Positions 1-6,324 of a stretch of DNA of 14,057 nucleotides are shown one piece after another (position 1 is the first letter of the stretch; each line of letters starts with the position of its first letter). Source of the DNA: JBBIQH01 sp964475945 (lineage in GTDB: Archaea; Thermoproteota; Nitrososphaeria; Nitrososphaerales; Nitrosocaldaceae); assembly GCA_964475945.1 (NCBI GenBank), contig CAYYYF010000022.1:1-14057 (forward strand). Direction: 5' to 3'. The position numbers and the translations under genes are program-made. The notes below the pieces were generated by a model. That model saw nothing but the letters and a program-made list of their open reading frames with translations. It did no database searches and had not been told where the DNA came from.

Positions 1-226
1 ATGCCTTTACTACACCTGCTACTTGCTTACTAACCATCTGTAACATCTTGGAATGATAATTCCTTAACTCTGGATATAACTCCTTTAACTCTGTTAGCAT
101 ATTATTCATATCATACTCATTCTCATAACCATTATCAATGAAGTAATTGTATACAAATCTACATGCTTCTAATGTAGACTCTAGTCTATTTATGTATAAT
201 TTATTAGGATATAGTCTATACTTAGT
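1..226 (-). mobile_element. tnpB: TnpB (IS200/IS605 OrfB) N-terminal fragment, start codon lost, cut by window edge
   Basis: Reading the minus strand from 226 to 1 gives 75 codons without a stop. The product has the classic N-terminus of TnpB, the RNA-guided nuclease of IS200/IS605 elements: KYRLYPNK, then LEACRFVYNYFID, then LTELKELYPELRNYHSKMLQ. This is the helix-turn-helix part; the RuvC-like catalytic region would lie beyond base 1. Family members normally begin with Met just before the KYRLYP motif. Here the preceding in-frame codons are TAA and ACT, so there is no ATG, GTG or TTG start. The copy is therefore probably dead, or its start has mutated. No TnpA (Y1 transposase) is visible in the window. 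Family assignment is firm; activity is doubtful. Confidence 0.85.
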
Positions 227-229
227 TTA

Positions 230-487
230 GTATGAGTAATTACAGATTCATGAATTTAAAGTTAGCTAGCAATTCATCCCCGTACTGAAGAGTGAAGTTT
301 TCTTGCTATGTATTTATAAATAAGAATAATATTAATTAAAGAAGTTATAGTAACTATATGTATATTATAAACTATATATGATAGAGATAAGTAAAATTGT
401 TAAGAGAAGGATAGCAATTCTATGAGGGATATGATTGAATCTAGTAGTCTTCCGAAGGATTAAAATGATAATTATGTTAGGGACTAG
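230..487. other. AT-rich intergenic stretch, no gene seen
   Basis: Between the tnpB remnant and the first readable codons of the decayed membrane protein I see no open frame, RNA gene or convincing promoter. It contains the possible transposon end noted separately and AT-rich sequence such as TATTATAAACTATATATG near 361-378. The start of the decayed gene may lie at the right-hand side (after about 420), but its frame there is not readable. Confidence 0.4.
265..305. other. Possible degenerate end of the IS200/IS605 element
   Basis: Just upstream of the tnpB remnant lies AATTCATCCCCGTACTGAAG followed by AGTGAAGTTTTCTTGC. Many archaeal IS200/IS605 elements have an end of the form ATTCATCCCC, a short stem, GAAG, the complementary stem, then GGGG. 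Here the left arm CCCCGTACT and the loop GAAG survive, but only AGT of the right arm matches. It looks like a mutated terminal hairpin. The match to the family is from memory and the element boundary is not established. Confidence 0.35.
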
Positions 488-1475
488 GCTAAGAAACTTT
501 ACAGAGATGATAGATTACAAGTGATATTATTAAGAAGAATGCTTGATGCAACACTTGATTTACTGCAAGAAAATACGAAATACTTAAAATCCTAATAGAC
601 TTTTACCAGCAGAATAGATGAAGTTGATGAAACTCAAGTCTTGCAGGAGCTCTCATCTGAAAAACAGATGAAAGAGACGCAGATATTAAATATGATCTTG
701 ATGAAGCTAAAGAGAAGTAAGAGATTATGCAATAGATGATAGAGAAGATTGGAATAATGATGTAATATCCATATGATGAGTACCTTTTATAGTGGTATAT
801 TTGCTCTTTTTGTTATTCCTGTTTACATTCTTGTCATAGTAGTGGTTAATGAGAAACATGTTTAGTTACCATAAGTTTACTGAAGCACTTGCAGTTGAAT
901 ATCTTTTCCAGTAGTATTTACACTTTCTGCATATATTTCAAATATTAAGAAACTTACACCAATTTATTTCGTTAACGGTTCAAGGATTTTATATCTCACC
1001 ATGGTTATCTCTGCTCCAAGCAAAATGCCATTATTTTGAGGCAGTAGTTAAATATGTCTTGCCTCTGTTGTTATGAGCATCATACTCTACAAAATACTTT
1101 TGTTTATTTCTGGTGTAATTTTTATGCACTATCTAGTTATTGCAACATTTGTATTAACAGTTGGTACCTATTATGCAAAAACTGAAAGGGATACATGAAT
1201 CTAAGAAGCTTAATATGGAGTAATTCTTCCAGCTTGCCACTAAAGAATTAACTAACTATACTGCCTATGTGCTTCAATGTTGATTGGATTCTGGACTGTG
1301 CATAGAATATACAGGATAACAGAGATTAGTGTACGTTAAATACATGATGGAAGGTCTTGATGTTCTTCCAAATGATCATAGCTTTACGAGAGTATGCTAG
1401 AGAGGCTATGATAAAGCTTCTGATGAGAAGAGAAACATTATTATGTCTATAATGGATAAGATATTGTTCGGTTAA
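488..1475 (+). pseudogene. Decayed membrane protein gene
   Basis: Protein-like sequence runs through this stretch but is cut by stops and shifts. From 488 the frame reads AKKLYRDDRLQVILLRRM and continues to TAA-TAG at 593-598. A charged, helical part follows (DERDADIKYDLDEAKEK, another frame, about 672-718). From 773 one frame holds several strongly hydrophobic segments: MMSTFYSGIFALFVIPVYIL; then FPVVFTLSAYISNIKK; then ILLFISGVIFMHYL with VIATFVLTVGTYYAKTERD ending at 1198. After one shift a soluble C-terminal part continues to TAA at 1473-1475, including QLATKELTNYTAYVLQC and KRNIIMSIMDKILFG, broken by four stops. The original was probably about 330 residues: a helical N-terminal region, several membrane helices and a cytoplasmic tail. 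I do not recognise the family. The hydrophobic blocks make chance unlikely. Confidence 0.55.
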
Positions 1476-1550
1476 TATGCACAATTTTGGCTGAGATACT
1501 AATACTCTTGTAAAACTATATCTATAAATAAAATGAGATGAAAGGTTATG

Positions 1551-2939
1551 CTATACGAATCTATATTCTCTAAAGCCTTCCCCTCTGCTTCCTATACCTA
1601 CCAACACAAACTCATTACTCTTGCTAACTATTCTATTCTCTATCCTCTTAAACCCTCTATGCAATTGCTCATACTCCTCAATATCTATCTTTACTCTATT
1701 ACCTATCTCCTTCTCTAGATCAAATTTGCTTACAACCTCTTTATATCCATCCTGTATCAAGCCAGAGAATGCCATTGCACTACACCCAGAGCCATAGGAT
1801 GCAAACCCAACCCTTAGACCAGCAAGGTCTCTATCCTTCTTATACTCAAACTCTAACTCGCTCCTAAATCCCATGTAAAGTGAGCCTGTGTATAGGTTAC
1901 CTATTATCTCAGATGCCTTTAATGAGCTTGCTAACTTGCTCTCAAATACCTGCTTGTACTCCTCGACTTCCATGAAGCGCTTCCTGAACTCCTCATCCTT
2001 CTTCATGAACTCCTTATCAGACAGTATAGCCTCTATTGTACCCATACCCTCAGGGGGCTTCGGCTCCTCCATCCCTATCTTTGCTATTATACTCCTCCAC
2101 TTTGGTAGGTTACGCCATTCATGCCTAAGCAGGAATGCTAGGGCATTCTTACCCATCTTTGAGTATGGGAGATGCAATGCTAGCAAGTCTATATGATCTA
2201 TTATTGACTCATCTGGCTTTAACTTTATAAGCCCTGTCTCTATAACCCTCTGCTTATACATAAGCATAGCCTTCTTAACATATATTAGGTATGCTAGATT
2301 TGAATACTGCCCATTCACTATAGGCGTCTCCCTTGCAAATGGTCTATAGAAGTCATGCTCATTGCTTATAACGGTTGAAGTAACCTTTGGGTCAAATGCA
2401 AGTAACCTAGGTTCTTCCTTTATAAGCATGGCAACTGCGCCTGCGCCTTGGGTATACTCGCCAGATGAGCCTATATCATACTTTGCTACGTCACTAACAA
2501 CAACTATAGAGCATTTACCATTATGCTCATCACACCTTATCCAGTTAGTATTATCATATATTGCATATGAGCCAGATACGCAGGCAAACTTGCACTCTAT
2601 GCCTCCACAGTGCTCAAACGAACCCCTGCCGTATATCTGCTCAAGCATGCCTATAACATAAGAGTTCATTGCCTTAGACTCATCAAGCCCAGACTCTGTT
2701 GCAACATAAAGCCGCCCTATATCATTAGGCTTAAGATCGTTCTTCCTTAGTAGCCTTAAGCATGCGTTTGCTGCCATGCATGCAGGATCCTGATCGCTAT
2801 CTGGTATTGCCATCTTCTTTATACCTATACCATACTCTAACTTGTTAGGATCTATCCCCCTTGCATTGGCAAAATCTTTGAAGTCTATGTATAAAGGAGG
2901 TACATATATTGCTATATCATCTATACCTACTCGCTTCAT
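1551..2939 (-). CDS. mvaS: Hydroxymethylglutaryl-CoA synthase (long, bacterial/eukaryotic-like form)
   Basis: This enzyme condenses acetyl-CoA with acetoacetyl-CoA to HMG-CoA, the committed step towards mevalonate and archaeal isoprenoid lipids; it is cytosolic. The 462-residue product has the thiolase fold with all three catalytic residues of the family: Glu82 in TESGLDESKA, Cys120 in ECKFACVSG, and His256 in LALHLPYSKMGKNAL. The HDFYRP (195-200) and GSGCSAMAFSG blocks also match. At 462 residues it is longer than the roughly 350-residue enzyme of many archaea, and the thiolase and DUF35 partners usual for the short type are absent next to it. ATG at 2939 sits about 28 bases from a TATA box at 2963-2970, so the mRNA is probably leaderless. 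The symbol follows bacterial usage. The N-terminus faces a divergently transcribed flavin/F420-binding protein. Confidence 0.93.
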   Translation of the reverse strand: MKRVGIDDIAIYVPPLYIDFKDFANARGIDPNKLEYGIGIKKMAIPDSDQDPACMAANACLRLLRKNDLKPNDIGRLYVATESGLDESKAMNSYVIGMLEQIYGRGSFEHCGGIECKFACVSGSYAIYDNTNWIRCDEHNGKCSIVVVSDVAKYDIGSSGEYTQGAGAVAMLIKEEPRLLAFDPKVTSTVISNEHDFYRPFARETPIVNGQYSNLAYLIYVKKAMLMYKQRVIETGLIKLKPDESIIDHIDLLALHLPYSKMGKNALAFLLRHEWRNLPKWRSIIAKIGMEEPKPPEGMGTIEAILSDKEFMKKDEEFRKRFMEVEEYKQVFESKLASSLKASEIIGNLYTGSLYMGFRSELEFEYKKDRDLAGLRVGFASYGSGCSAMAFSGLIQDGYKEVVSKFDLEKEIGNRVKIDIEEYEQLHRGFKRIENRIVSKSNEFVLVGIGSRGEGFREYRFV

Positions 2940-2962
2940 TATTGCTAAAGTAGATGCTCCTC

Positions 2963-2970
2963 TTTATATA
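2963..2970. promoter_or_regulatory. Shared divergent TATA box
   Basis: TTTATATA (core TATATA, self-complementary) is the only good TATA element between the two divergent genes. Reading minus, it lies about 28 bases from ATG 2939 and is preceded by a purine-rich BRE-like stretch (GGAGGATAGAG). Reading plus, it lies about 25 bases from ATG 2992. Both spacings fit archaeal leaderless transcription. The minus direction has the better BRE. Confidence 0.6.
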
Positions 2971-2991
2971 CTCTATCCTCCAATGATCTCT

Positions 2992-3441
2992 ATGGTTAAG
3001 ATAGTAAGGGCAGATCCATGGTGGAGGGCCATGAGCATTGATGAGGTTAATGATCTCTTGAGTAGACCATTGCTTATGAGGCTAGGCATGGTAGATTACG
3101 ATGGCTACCCTTTAGTGCATCCCGTATGGTTTACTTATGAAAATGGTAGGTTCTATCTAACATCAAGCAGTGCAAGTAAGAAGGTTAAAGTATTAAAGGA
3201 GAACCCTAGGGTATATTATGTTATAGATGATATGGTAGATAGCAGGCCTAGAGGGGTTAGAGGTAAGGGTAATGCCTCATTAATATATGATAAGGAATTG
3301 GCGGTTAAGGTTATGAAGGAGCATATAATCAAGTATGTAGGCTCATTGGATAAACCTGTTAGCAAGAGATTGCTTGATGAGAGTAGTAACAGTGTTACCA
3401 TAGTTATAGAGCCTCTATTCCTTGCTACATGGATAGGTTGA
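2992..3441 (+). CDS. Pyridoxamine 5'-phosphate oxidase-like split-barrel flavin/F420-binding protein
   Basis: A 149-residue protein of the PNPOx-like split beta-barrel superfamily, which binds FMN or the deazaflavin F420 and performs redox chemistry on small substrates. Recognisable parts are LGMVDYDGYPLVHPVWF (31-47, first barrel strands), FYLTSSSASKKVKVLKENPR (54-73, the cofactor phosphate-binding region with the usual K..NPRV pattern), YYVIDD (75-80) and GVRGKGNASL (88-97). The open frame extends upstream to 2842, but that part overlaps the HMG-CoA synthase gene and the promoter, so it is not credible as protein. I chose ATG 2992 because it lies about 25 bases from the TATA box; ATG 2983, nine bases earlier, is the alternative. 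Substrate is unknown. F420 use is likely if the host is thaumarchaeal, since that phylum makes F420, but FMN cannot be excluded. Confidence 0.82.
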   Translation: MVKIVRADPWWRAMSIDEVNDLLSRPLLMRLGMVDYDGYPLVHPVWFTYENGRFYLTSSSASKKVKVLKENPRVYYVIDDMVDSRPRGVRGKGNASLIYDKELAVKVMKEHIIKYVGSLDKPVSKRLLDESSNSVTIVIEPLFLATWIG

Positions 3442-3454
3442 GTGCTAGTATAAG

Positions 3455-3475
3455 ATTGAAAAATTATTTTTCAAT
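3455..3475 (+). terminator. Perfect A/T hairpin after the flavin/F420 protein gene
   Basis: ATTGAAAAA, loop TTA, TTTTTCAAT form a perfect 9-bp inverted repeat 14 bases after the stop codon. The descending arm supplies a T5 run, as archaeal termination prefers. It may work in both directions between the two convergent genes. Confidence 0.45.
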
Positions 3476-3491
3476 GTAGTAAAGCTTATAA

Positions 3492-3599
3492 GTAGATATA
3501 CAAATTTGTATAGCTTAGCTATACAAAAATGGGCAGCTATATAAATAAAGATATACAGATTTGGGTAGCTCTTGGGTAGATATACAAATTTGTATAGCT
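3492..3599. repeat. Four-copy degenerate 19-bp repeat with palindromic outer copies
   Basis: Four related 19-mers lie at 3497-3515, 3520-3538, 3552-3570 and 3581-3599. The outer two are identical over 24 bases (3492-3515 and 3576-3599) and contain the perfect 16-bp palindrome TATACAAATTTGTATA. The inner copies read TATACAAAAATGGGCAGCT and TATACAGATTTGGGTAGCT, keeping TATACA at one end and AGCT at the other. Start-to-start spacing is 23, 32 and 29 bases. The array lies between two convergent stop codons, so it is not an ordinary promoter operator. It could be a protein-binding array, a termination region or a small mobile-element remnant. Confidence 0.75.
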
Positions 3600-3626
3600 A
3601 GATATGCTATAGCACCAAGTATGAGA

Positions 3627-4247
3627 TTAGTAACCAGTAAACTCCTCCGTATATACCTTCTTTATGCCCATTTTTAATACCATGCTCTTTACATTGCTTA
3701 CTAGATTAGTAGGGCCAGAGATGTACCATGACTCTCCTCTTAGTCTGTGAAGATCCTCTATATCTGTAGATACGAATCTATAGTTACCACTCCTCTCTTC
3801 TAGCATCCTTAACTCTTTAATGTATGCGTCTTTGTATGGTATGTATAAGAGTTGTATCCTACATCTTAAGTTATACTCTGTTACATACCTTATCATACTT
3901 AAGAATGGTGTTATCCCTATACCCAATGCTATGAATACATGTGAGTCATCATCAGATAGTACAAACTTACCATACGGTCCCTTAATGGTAACCTCCCTTG
4001 CATTGATTAGATGTCTCTTAAATATACTGTTGGTATTTATGAATGCGAACCTTGCATACTCTTCTGGCAAAGATATAAGGTTGAAGCAATGCCTATTATC
4101 ATAAACTTCATCGAGAATAACCCTAATATACTGCCCTGGCATGAACTGTAACCTTGCATTGCATGTAACCTCTACTAGATCTCCTGCTATCCTCTTCTTC
4201 TCTATAACCTTTGTCCTATATGTTATCAAGGATCTCATACTTACCAT
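3627..4247 (-). CDS. Ferredoxin-NADP reductase-like FAD/NAD(P)-binding oxidoreductase
   Basis: A 206-residue flavoprotein of the ferredoxin-NADP+ reductase superfamily, which moves electrons between NAD(P)H, FAD and a partner. It has the N-terminal FAD barrel with PGQY (37-40), the isoalloxazine-binding region RHCFNLIS (52-59, with Asn where Ser/Thr is usual) and GPYG (90-93). The NAD(P)-binding Rossmann half follows, with GIGITPFLSMIR (109-120), YISGPTNLV (175-183) and the C-terminal EEFTGY (201-206). There is no fused ferredoxin or other domain, so a separate electron acceptor is needed. The start overlaps the end of the chemoreceptor gene by 32 bases (ATG 4247) or 23 bases (ATG 4238), so the two are co-transcribed and probably translationally coupled. 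It resembles PyrK- or flavodoxin-reductase-type proteins, but no pyrimidine gene is nearby. The actual substrate is unknown. Confidence 0.82.
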   Translation of the reverse strand: MVSMRSLITYRTKVIEKKRIAGDLVEVTCNARLQFMPGQYIRVILDEVYDNRHCFNLISLPEEYARFAFINTNSIFKRHLINAREVTIKGPYGKFVLSDDDSHVFIALGIGITPFLSMIRYVTEYNLRCRIQLLYIPYKDAYIKELRMLEERSGNYRFVSTDIEDLHRLRGESWYISGPTNLVSNVKSMVLKMGIKKVYTEEFTGY

Positions 4248-5466
4248 ACTTGAGCCTCTTCACAATCTCCTCCATCTTAGAATCTACTCTCTCACCTCTC
4301 TCCATACGCCTAATAGCATCCTCTATCCCTGTCAATACCATTAATTCTGTTACTGGAGTCCTTATAGATATATAACCTCTTATATTCTTCTTCTCATCAA
4401 GTAAAGGCCTTATAACGGCCTTAACCCAGTATATACTACCATCCTTTGCCCTATTCCTTACATACCCTCTGAATACCCTCTTGCTGCTTATAGCTCTCCA
4501 CATAGTTTCAAATAACTCTGGTGCATGGAACCCTGACTTGAGTATCCTATGGTTCTCCCCCATAAGCTCGTCCTTGCTATACCTTGATACCTGTATGAAC
4601 TTCTTGTTCACATAAATAATATCGCCTTCTATATCTGTAGATGATATTATGTTCTCATCATCTATCATATCTGTTATAGATGCTACCATCCTTGCTTTAG
4701 CTGTAATCTTCTCCCTACTCTCCTCTAACTCTTTCAATATATTATTAAATATTGTACGTAGTAATGATGTAGATTCTTCACTATTCACTGCAAGATTCTT
4801 TGTCTCCTCTACTGCACTCTTGCTCTGCATTACTACATTACTCATTACATTGGAGATACTCTCTAATGAACCAAGTATCTCACTCACTGAACCATAGGTT
4901 GTCTTCATGGTACTCTGAATTGCATCCATATTGCTTACTATACCATCCATACCTCTCTTGATGTTATTTACTAACTCTGCTATATCTCTAGCACTCTTCT
5001 CAGAGTCCATAGCTAGCCTCTTAACCTCCTCTGCAACTACAGCAAAGCCTCTCCCCGCCTCCCCAGCCCTTGCTGCCTCTATGGCAGCATTTATTGCTAA
5101 GAGATTGGTCTGCTCTGCTACCTTCATTATGAATGTTAATATCTTGTTTATCTTACCCATCTCTTGCATGAAATTCTTTACCAACTCTGTATTGCCTTCT
5201 ATATACTTGCTCAGTTGATCCAGTCTATACACTCCTTCTTTAAGTTTATTACGCATAGAGTCTGTAAGGTCTCTAGCATCTGTTATAGCCTCTGCTGCTG
5301 ATGCTACATCGCTAGATATATCTTGGATGTTCTTATTGATACTCTCTACTCTCTTTACTATATCATCCATCCTGCTTATCTCTCTCTTAACATCATTTGT
5401 TAATGAATTAAGTAATGAGATTATCTCCGTTGATAGATACACATTCTCTTCTACTGAGCTTAGCAT
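4216..5466 (-). CDS. Soluble methyl-accepting chemotaxis protein with C-terminal PAS domain
   Basis: A 416-residue chemoreceptor that would control a CheA kinase and so archaeal motility. No membrane segment is present, so it is cytoplasmic. Residues 1-110 are coiled coil. The signalling tip is canonical: EQTNLLAINAAIEAARAGE (118-136), then GRGFAVVAEEVKRLA (139-152). The return coil runs to about 265. A PAS domain follows at about 265-373, with TDIEGDIIYVNKKF, HRILKSGFH, NRAKDGSIYWVKA and GYISIRT; a charged tail of about 43 residues ends the protein. The order is inverted compared with Aer, where PAS comes first. This PAS subtype occurs in redox, oxygen and flavin sensors, but the cofactor cannot be read from sequence. 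ATG 5466 lies about 27 bases from a TATA-like CTATAATATTA. Its 3' end overlaps the reductase gene. No CheA, CheW or archaellum genes are in the window. Confidence 0.93.
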   Translation of the reverse strand: MLSSVEENVYLSTEIISLLNSLTNDVKREISRMDDIVKRVESINKNIQDISSDVASAAEAITDARDLTDSMRNKLKEGVYRLDQLSKYIEGNTELVKNFMQEMGKINKILTFIMKVAEQTNLLAINAAIEAARAGEAGRGFAVVAEEVKRLAMDSEKSARDIAELVNNIKRGMDGIVSNMDAIQSTMKTTYGSVSEILGSLESISNVMSNVVMQSKSAVEETKNLAVNSEESTSLLRTIFNNILKELEESREKITAKARMVASITDMIDDENIISSTDIEGDIIYVNKKFIQVSRYSKDELMGENHRILKSGFHAPELFETMWRAISSKRVFRGYVRNRAKDGSIYWVKAVIRPLLDEKKNIRGYISIRTPVTELMVLTGIEDAIRRMERGERVDSKMEEIVKRLKYGKYEILDNI

Positions 5467-5487
5467 AGATGATCTGTAGATGTAGAT

Positions 5488-5498
5488 AATATTATAGA
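5488..5498 (-). promoter_or_regulatory. TATA box of the chemoreceptor-reductase pair
   Basis: The minus strand reads CTATAATATTA, centred about 27 bases before ATG 5466. This fits a leaderless transcript. No second promoter is evident before the reductase gene. Confidence 0.45.
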
Positions 5499-5530
5499 TT
5501 TTTATGTAATGATTCTAACACTCTATTTTT

Positions 5531-5590
5531 ATTTAATTATATTTTATAAAAACTAATAACATTTAATTATATTTTATAAAAACTAATAAC
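5531..5590. repeat. Perfect 30-bp tandem duplication
   Basis: A 30-base unit beginning ATTTAATTATATTTTATAAA and ending AACTAATAAC is present twice, head to tail and without a mismatch (5531-5560 and 5561-5590). The unit is AT-rich and upstream of the chemoreceptor promoter. Perfect identity implies a recent duplication, for example by replication slippage, or an assembly duplication. Confidence 0.9.
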
Positions 5591-5619
5591 AGCTGTAGAG
5601 CCTAGCTTTAAACAGCTAA

Positions 5620-5763
5620 ATAATAATTGACCGTGAAAGGTTAATCGTATTACCAAATTATGCTATAGGGAGTATAGATGATGCCATAAATGGTTATGCA
5701 AATGATATTCTCTCATACTCAGTAGGGATAAGATTATATTTATTTATGGTTAATATAACATAA
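5620..5763 (+). pseudogene. Orphan coding fragment
   Basis: A 47-codon open frame ends at TAA 5761-5763 and reads like protein, for example RERLIVLPNYAIGSIDDAI, then NGYANDILSYSVGIRLYLF. It has no start codon before residue 42 and a stop immediately upstream. It is probably a remnant of a larger gene broken near the tandem duplication. Family not recognised. Chance is possible for a frame this short. Confidence 0.3.
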
Positions 5764-5793
5764 TAAGATTAGGATAAGATGGTTCTTATCCTC

Positions 5794-6240
5794 TTATGGT
5801 TCTATAATATGCATAATTAGAAGATCTTCTGATTCCTTATAGGATACCAATGCTCTCTCTTTATGCTTAACATAATGAACCAAATTCTCTTCTATATAAT
5901 TAATGCAATAACTATGGTTGAGTAACTCCTGTCCAGTATTGCATTTACTATCTATTTACATCCCCTCTGCTTGTAGGTAATAATTTACCCATATCGTATC
6001 TTTATCTATCAATCTCTATTATCTATATGCGAACTATGATCCTCAACTTTACCTATACCGTTTAGCCTTGATGCGCCTACGAAATCTTCTATCTCTTTAT
6101 CCTTAACCTACTTAACCTATATTCAGTTATACCTCAGTTGTAGAGGTAGAAATTCATGCCAATATATGAGCTCCTAGACTCAGTTGATGCTGGTTACCAT
6201 GCCTCCATATCTCTGCCATAGGTAATATTGGTAACAGAAG
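5794..6240 (-). pseudogene. Decayed gene of unknown function
   Basis: The minus strand carries protein-like blocks in changing frames. From about 6225 they include TNITYGRDMEAW, ESRSSYIGMNFYLYN and GITEYRLSRLRIK. After a shift comes DKEIEDFVGASRLNGIGKVE. After another shift and a stop, the C-terminal part reads CINYIEENLVHYVKHKER then ALVSYKESEDLLIMHIIEP, ending at TAA 5796-5794. At least two frame changes and several stops (TAA, TAG) interrupt it. The order of blocks is consistent with one gene of about 145 codons. I do not recognise the family. No promoter or intact start is visible. Confidence 0.5.
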
Positions 6241-6271
6241 TATATCGCTAACGATATGAATAATGAGGTAA

Positions 6272-6298
6272 CAAAAGAAATGAAAGGAAAAGAAATAG
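6272..6298 (-). terminator. T-rich terminator of the helicase gene
   Basis: On the minus strand, about 30-50 bases beyond the helicase stop codon, lies a pyrimidine-rich run with several T clusters (TTTCTTTTCC, TTTC, TTTCTTTTG). This is the usual form of archaeal intrinsic termination. No stem is required or obvious. Confidence 0.4.
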
Positions 6299-6324
6299 AG
6301 ATCGGTTGATTTATGTATCTACGA

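Noticed and set aside
2842..2991. N-terminal extension of the flavin/F420 protein open frame
   Set aside because: It is antisense to the HMG-CoA synthase N-terminus and runs through the shared TATA box; the family begins near the later ATG codons.
3492..3599. CRISPR array
   Set aside because: The repeats are short and degenerate, spacing is irregular (23, 32, 29) and the gaps are too small to be spacers.
4649..5218. Plus-strand open frames opposite the chemoreceptor
   Set aside because: They are shadows of the strongly supported MCP gene and have no family features or promoters.
6257..6310. 17-codon plus-strand ORF (MNNEVTKEMKGKEIEIG)
   Set aside because: Too short, no promoter, and it coincides with the T-rich terminator of the helicase gene on the other strand; the small ATATCG/CGATAT hairpin before it is probably chance.
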